Source: Longispora sp047121295 (GTDB taxonomy: Bacteria; Actinomycetota; Actinomycetes; Mycobacteriales; Micromonosporaceae). Taken from it: a stretch of DNA of 64,000 nt. The notes below the pieces were generated by a model. The model saw only the letters and a list, made by a program, of their open reading frames with translations. It was not told the origin of the DNA and did not search any database. Each line of letters opens with the position of its first letter. Position 1 is the first letter of the stretch. A program made the position numbers and the translations under genes. Shown here in pieces: positions 62,031 through 64,000 of the stretch. The stretch is from positions 7,378,001 to 7,442,000 of the forward strand of contig NZ_CP139447.1 in the NCBI RefSeq assembly GCF_047121295.1, read 5' to 3'.

Positions 62031-63086
62031 ATGACCGAACTCCCCACGCTGGCGGTCGTCGGCGCGACCGGCGCTGTCGGCACCGTCATGCTGGAGCTGC
62101 TGAGCAGCCGGAAGAACGTCTGGGGCGAGATCCGGCTGATCGCGTCCGCGCGCTCGGCCGGCCGGAAGCTCTCGGTGCGCGGCGAGCAGGTCGAGGTCGT
62201 CGCGCTGACCCCGGAGGCATTCGACGGGGTCGACGTCGCGATGTTCGACGTGCCCGACGAGGTGTCCGCCGAGTGGGCCCCGATCGCGGTGTCCAAGGGC
62301 GCGATCGCGGTCGACAACTCGGGCGCGTTCCGGATGGACAAGGACGTGCCGCTGGTCGTCCCCGAGGTCAACCCGGAGCACGTCCGCAACCGGCCGCGCG
62401 GCATCATCGCCAACGCGAACTGCACGACGCTCGCCATGATCCTGTCGCTGGCCCCGCTGCACCGGGAGTACGGGCTGCGCGAGCTGATGGTGTCGTCGTA
62501 CCAGGCGGCGTCCGGCGCCGGCCAGGTCGGCGTGGAAACGCTGCACGACCAGTTGTCGAAGGTGGCCGGGGACCGGTCGGCCGGCACCCGCACCGGGGAC
62601 GTCCGCCGGGTCGTGGGCGACGACCTGGGGCCCTTCCCGGCTCCGTTGGCGCTGAACGTGGTGCCGTGGGCGGGCTCGCTGAAGGACGGCGGCTGGTCCA
62701 GCGAGGAGCTGAAGATCCGCAACGAGTCGCGGAAGATCCTCGGCCTGCCCGACCTGAAGGTGTCCGCGACGTGCGTCCGGGTGCCGGTCGTGACCGGGCA
62801 CTCCGCGTCGCTGCACGCCATCTTCGCCTCCGAGGTGGACGCCGACCGGGCCCGCGAGGTCCTGGAGGCCGCGCCCGGCGTGGTCGTCTCGGACAACCCG
62901 GCGGAGGACGAGTTCCCGACCCCGGCGGATGCCGTGGGTACGGACCCCACGTGGGTCGGCCGGGTCCGCCGGTCGCTGGACGACCCGCGCGCGCTGGACT
63001 TCTTCGTCGTGGGGGACAACCTGCGCAAGGGTGCCGCGCTGAACACGGCGCAGATCGCGGAGCTGATCGCGGCCGAGTGGCGGTAG
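62031..63086 (+). CDS. asd: Aspartate-semialdehyde dehydrogenase
   Basis: A 351-aa enzyme reducing aspartyl phosphate to aspartate semialdehyde. NADP-binding VVGATGAVGT at residues 9-18; active-site Cys131 in IIANANCTTLAM; the conserved QAASGAGQVGVETL segment near 159; catalytic His in VPVVTGHSASLHAIF near residue 254. It directly follows ask, forming the ask-asd operon typical of actinobacteria. A terminator ends the operon. Confidence 0.97.
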   Translation: MTELPTLAVVGATGAVGTVMLELLSSRKNVWGEIRLIASARSAGRKLSVRGEQVEVVALTPEAFDGVDVAMFDVPDEVSAEWAPIAVSKGAIAVDNSGAFRMDKDVPLVVPEVNPEHVRNRPRGIIANANCTTLAMILSLAPLHREYGLRELMVSSYQAASGAGQVGVETLHDQLSKVAGDRSAGTRTGDVRRVVGDDLGPFPAPLALNVVPWAGSLKDGGWSSEELKIRNESRKILGLPDLKVSATCVRVPVVTGHSASLHAIFASEVDADRAREVLEAAPGVVVSDNPAEDEFPTPADAVGTDPTWVGRVRRSLDDPRALDFFVVGDNLRKGAALNTAQIAELIAAEWR

Positions 63087-63104
63087 GCACCACCTGTTCG
63101 GATG

Positions 63105-63137
63105 ACGGCACCTGCCCTGCTGGGCGGGTGCCGTTTT
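63105..63137 (+). terminator. ask-asd terminator
   Basis: ACGGCACCTGCC (63105-63116) pairs with GGCGGGTGCCGT (63123-63134) with one T-G wobble, followed by TTT. Confidence 0.85.
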
Positions 63138-63235
63138 CGTGTGCGCCGGGCTCGACGCCGGAAGGGGTGCCCGCGCAGACAACGTGGCCGCTGAGCTGCG
63201 GGAATGGCGAGACCCATCTCACGTAGCGGGACGAA

Positions 63236-63269
63236 TTGTCTGCGGGTTGGGTGATCACGTAACGTGGTC
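63236..63269 (+). promoter_or_regulatory. Candidate leuA promoter with overlapping palindrome
   Basis: TTGTCT (63236-63241), 18 bp, TAACGT (63260-63265) is a plausible promoter. The -10 lies inside CACGT-A-ACGTG (63256-63266), an 11-bp perfect palindrome that extends with one mismatch to 63253-63269. A second inverted repeat, CGCAGACAA (63174-63182) with TTGTCTGCG (63236-63244), involves the -35. These suggest an operator. Confidence 0.45.
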
Positions 63270-63274
63270 GTGTC

Positions 63275-63358
63275 ATGTGGCGCGCGCATCTTCTTCTTCG
63301 CTGCCGCGGCGAGGCCTCTCAGGCCGGCACCTCGCCGCGGGTTCCGACGCGCCTCTAG
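63275..63358 (+). CDS. leuL: Leucine leader peptide (attenuator)
   Basis: A 27-codon ORF, ATG 63275 to TAG 63356-63358, beginning M-W-R-A-H-L-L-L-R. The three consecutive leucines are all CTT (63290-63298), a rare codon in this GC-rich genome, where CTG/CTC dominate. Stalling at CTT when leucine-tRNA is short would affect RNA folding downstream. The ORF overlaps a hairpin (63304-63340) and lies 64 bp before leuA. The predicted transcription start is close to the ATG and there is no ribosome-binding site, so it may be leaderless. This is the classic arrangement for leu attenuation. Confidence 0.75.
   Translation: MWRAHLLLRCRGEASQAGTSPRVPTRL
63304..63340 (+). promoter_or_regulatory. Attenuator hairpin of leuA
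   Basis: CCGCGGCGAG (63304-63313) pairs perfectly with CTCGCCGCGG (63331-63340), loop 17 nt including an AGGCCT palindrome. It starts just after the leucine codons, where ribosome stalling would prevent or favour its formation. Confidence 0.65.
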
Positions 63359-63422
63359 GGCTCGTCCGCCCGGTCGCTCTCGAGAAGCAACTCCCCAGAG
63401 ATGACCTCCCGGAAGGCGTGCC

Positions 63423-64000
63423 ATGTCGCCCTTTGACACTCAGAAGCCCAGTAAGATGCCGTTCGGCCGCTATCAGGCGTACCCCTTCGCCGTGGATCTG
63501 CCCGATCGACAGTGGCCGGGCCGGCGGATCGAGAAGGCGCCGCAGTGGTGTGCCGTCGATCTGCGCGACGGCAACCAGGCGCTGATCGACCCGATGTCCC
63601 CCGAGCGCAAGCGGCGGATGTTCCTGCTGCTGGTGAGCATGGGTTACAAGCAGATCGAGGTCGGCTTCCCGTCGGCCAGCCAGACCGACTTCGACTTCGT
63701 CCGGATGCTGATCGAGGACGGGCTGATCCCCGACGACGTGATCATCCAGGTGCTGACCCAGTGCCGCGAGCCGCTGATCGAGCGGACCTTCGAGTCCCTG
63801 CGCGGCGCCAAGCAGGCGATCGTGCACTTCTACAACTCGACGTCCGCGCTGCAACGCCGGGTCGTGTTCGGCCTGGACCGCGACGGGATCAAGGACATCG
63901 CGACGTCCGGCGCGCGGATGTGCCAGAAGTACGCGGACATGCTGACCCCCGACACCGAGATCTTCTACGAGTACTCGCCCGAGTCCTACACCGGCACGGA
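63423..64000 (+). CDS. leuA: 2-isopropylmalate synthase, N-terminal part (cut by window edge)
   Basis: The first 192 codons of leuA, which continues past the right edge. ATG 63423 follows GGAAGG. The N-terminus matches the long actinobacterial form: PFGRYQAYPFAVDLPDRQWP near residues 13-32, then the catalytic/metal-binding CAVDLRDGNQALIDPM near 43-58 and QIEVGFPSASQTDFDF near 77-92. The enzyme condenses acetyl-CoA with 2-ketoisovalerate in leucine synthesis. Controlled by the leucine leader just upstream. Position next to ask-asd is as in M. tuberculosis (Rv3708c-Rv3710). Confidence 0.95.
   Translation, partial: MSPFDTQKPSKMPFGRYQAYPFAVDLPDRQWPGRRIEKAPQWCAVDLRDGNQALIDPMSPERKRRMFLLLVSMGYKQIEVGFPSASQTDFDFVRMLIEDGLIPDDVIIQVLTQCREPLIERTFESLRGAKQAIVHFYNSTSALQRRVVFGLDRDGIKDIATSGARMCQKYADMLTPDTEIFYEYSPESYTGT

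Overview
The window is chromosomal DNA from a high-GC actinomycete, most likely Micromonosporaceae. Evidence: very high GC with strong third-position GC bias, frequent GTG/TTG starts, many ATGA/GTGA stop-start overlaps, WhiB, Crp, MmpS-like, DUF397/XRE and WXG100 families, and a backbone that, as far as I recall the M. tuberculosis map, follows the order Rv3660c (ssd) to Rv3683, then ask-asd-leuA. The family-level placement is inference.

Left part (1-18.6 kb): the start of a tadA/cpaF pilus ATPase and the ssd septum/pilus-localisation protein on the minus strand, with a cluster of DnaA boxes upstream; a SerB-like HAD phosphatase; a sugar locus (LacI regulator facing GH29 and GH35 glycosidases); an NAD(P)-binding oxidoreductase; a Fic-like protein that has lost its catalytic residues; acetyl-CoA synthetase; a secreted 5'-nucleotidase and a secreted M6 metalloprotease; NhaA; and an EphE-type epoxide hydrolase.

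Accessory block (18.6-37.2 kb), inserted between the ephE-like and marP-like genes that are neighbours in M. tuberculosis: a large BTAD/NB-ARC/TPR (AfsR-like) regulator with SARP-type heptamer repeats upstream of its own gene; a type VII secretion satellite (SseB-like protein, two WXG100 proteins, EccE-like membrane protein and a partner, but no EccC motor); thioredoxin with MerR; a UvrA-like drug-resistance ATPase; an alpha/beta hydrolase divergent from TetR; a DUF397/XRE pair; and a three-gene operon with a papain/C39-like cysteine peptidase followed by two helical ESX-like proteins.

Right part (35.9-64 kb): a minus-strand operon capA-nth-tlpA-nudix-marP plus a beta-lactamase-like lipoprotein; a Gfo/Idh/MocA oxidoreductase; an EspC-like protein whose small partner begins in a 30-bp repeat carrying three possible start codons; crp facing a giant class III adenylate cyclase/ATPase/TPR protein; metallo-beta-lactamase-fold hydrolase, RidA, DUF4177; a Get3-like ATPase pair; whiB4; a PonA2-type penicillin-binding protein; YqeY; metallophosphoesterase; tRNA-Pro(CGG); MmpS-like and CsbD-like proteins; Bcr/CflA efflux; and the aspartate-family genes ask-asd, ending in leuA preceded by a leucine leader peptide with three consecutive CTT codons.

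Functional threads: cAMP signalling (cyclase plus Crp), carbon use (acs, glycosidases), redox control (two thioredoxin-like proteins, MerR, WhiB4), envelope maintenance (PBP, MarP, Get3 pair), and at least three small groups of genes for type VII secretion substrates or accessories. Strong intrinsic-terminator hairpins separate many transcription units and were used to check gene borders.
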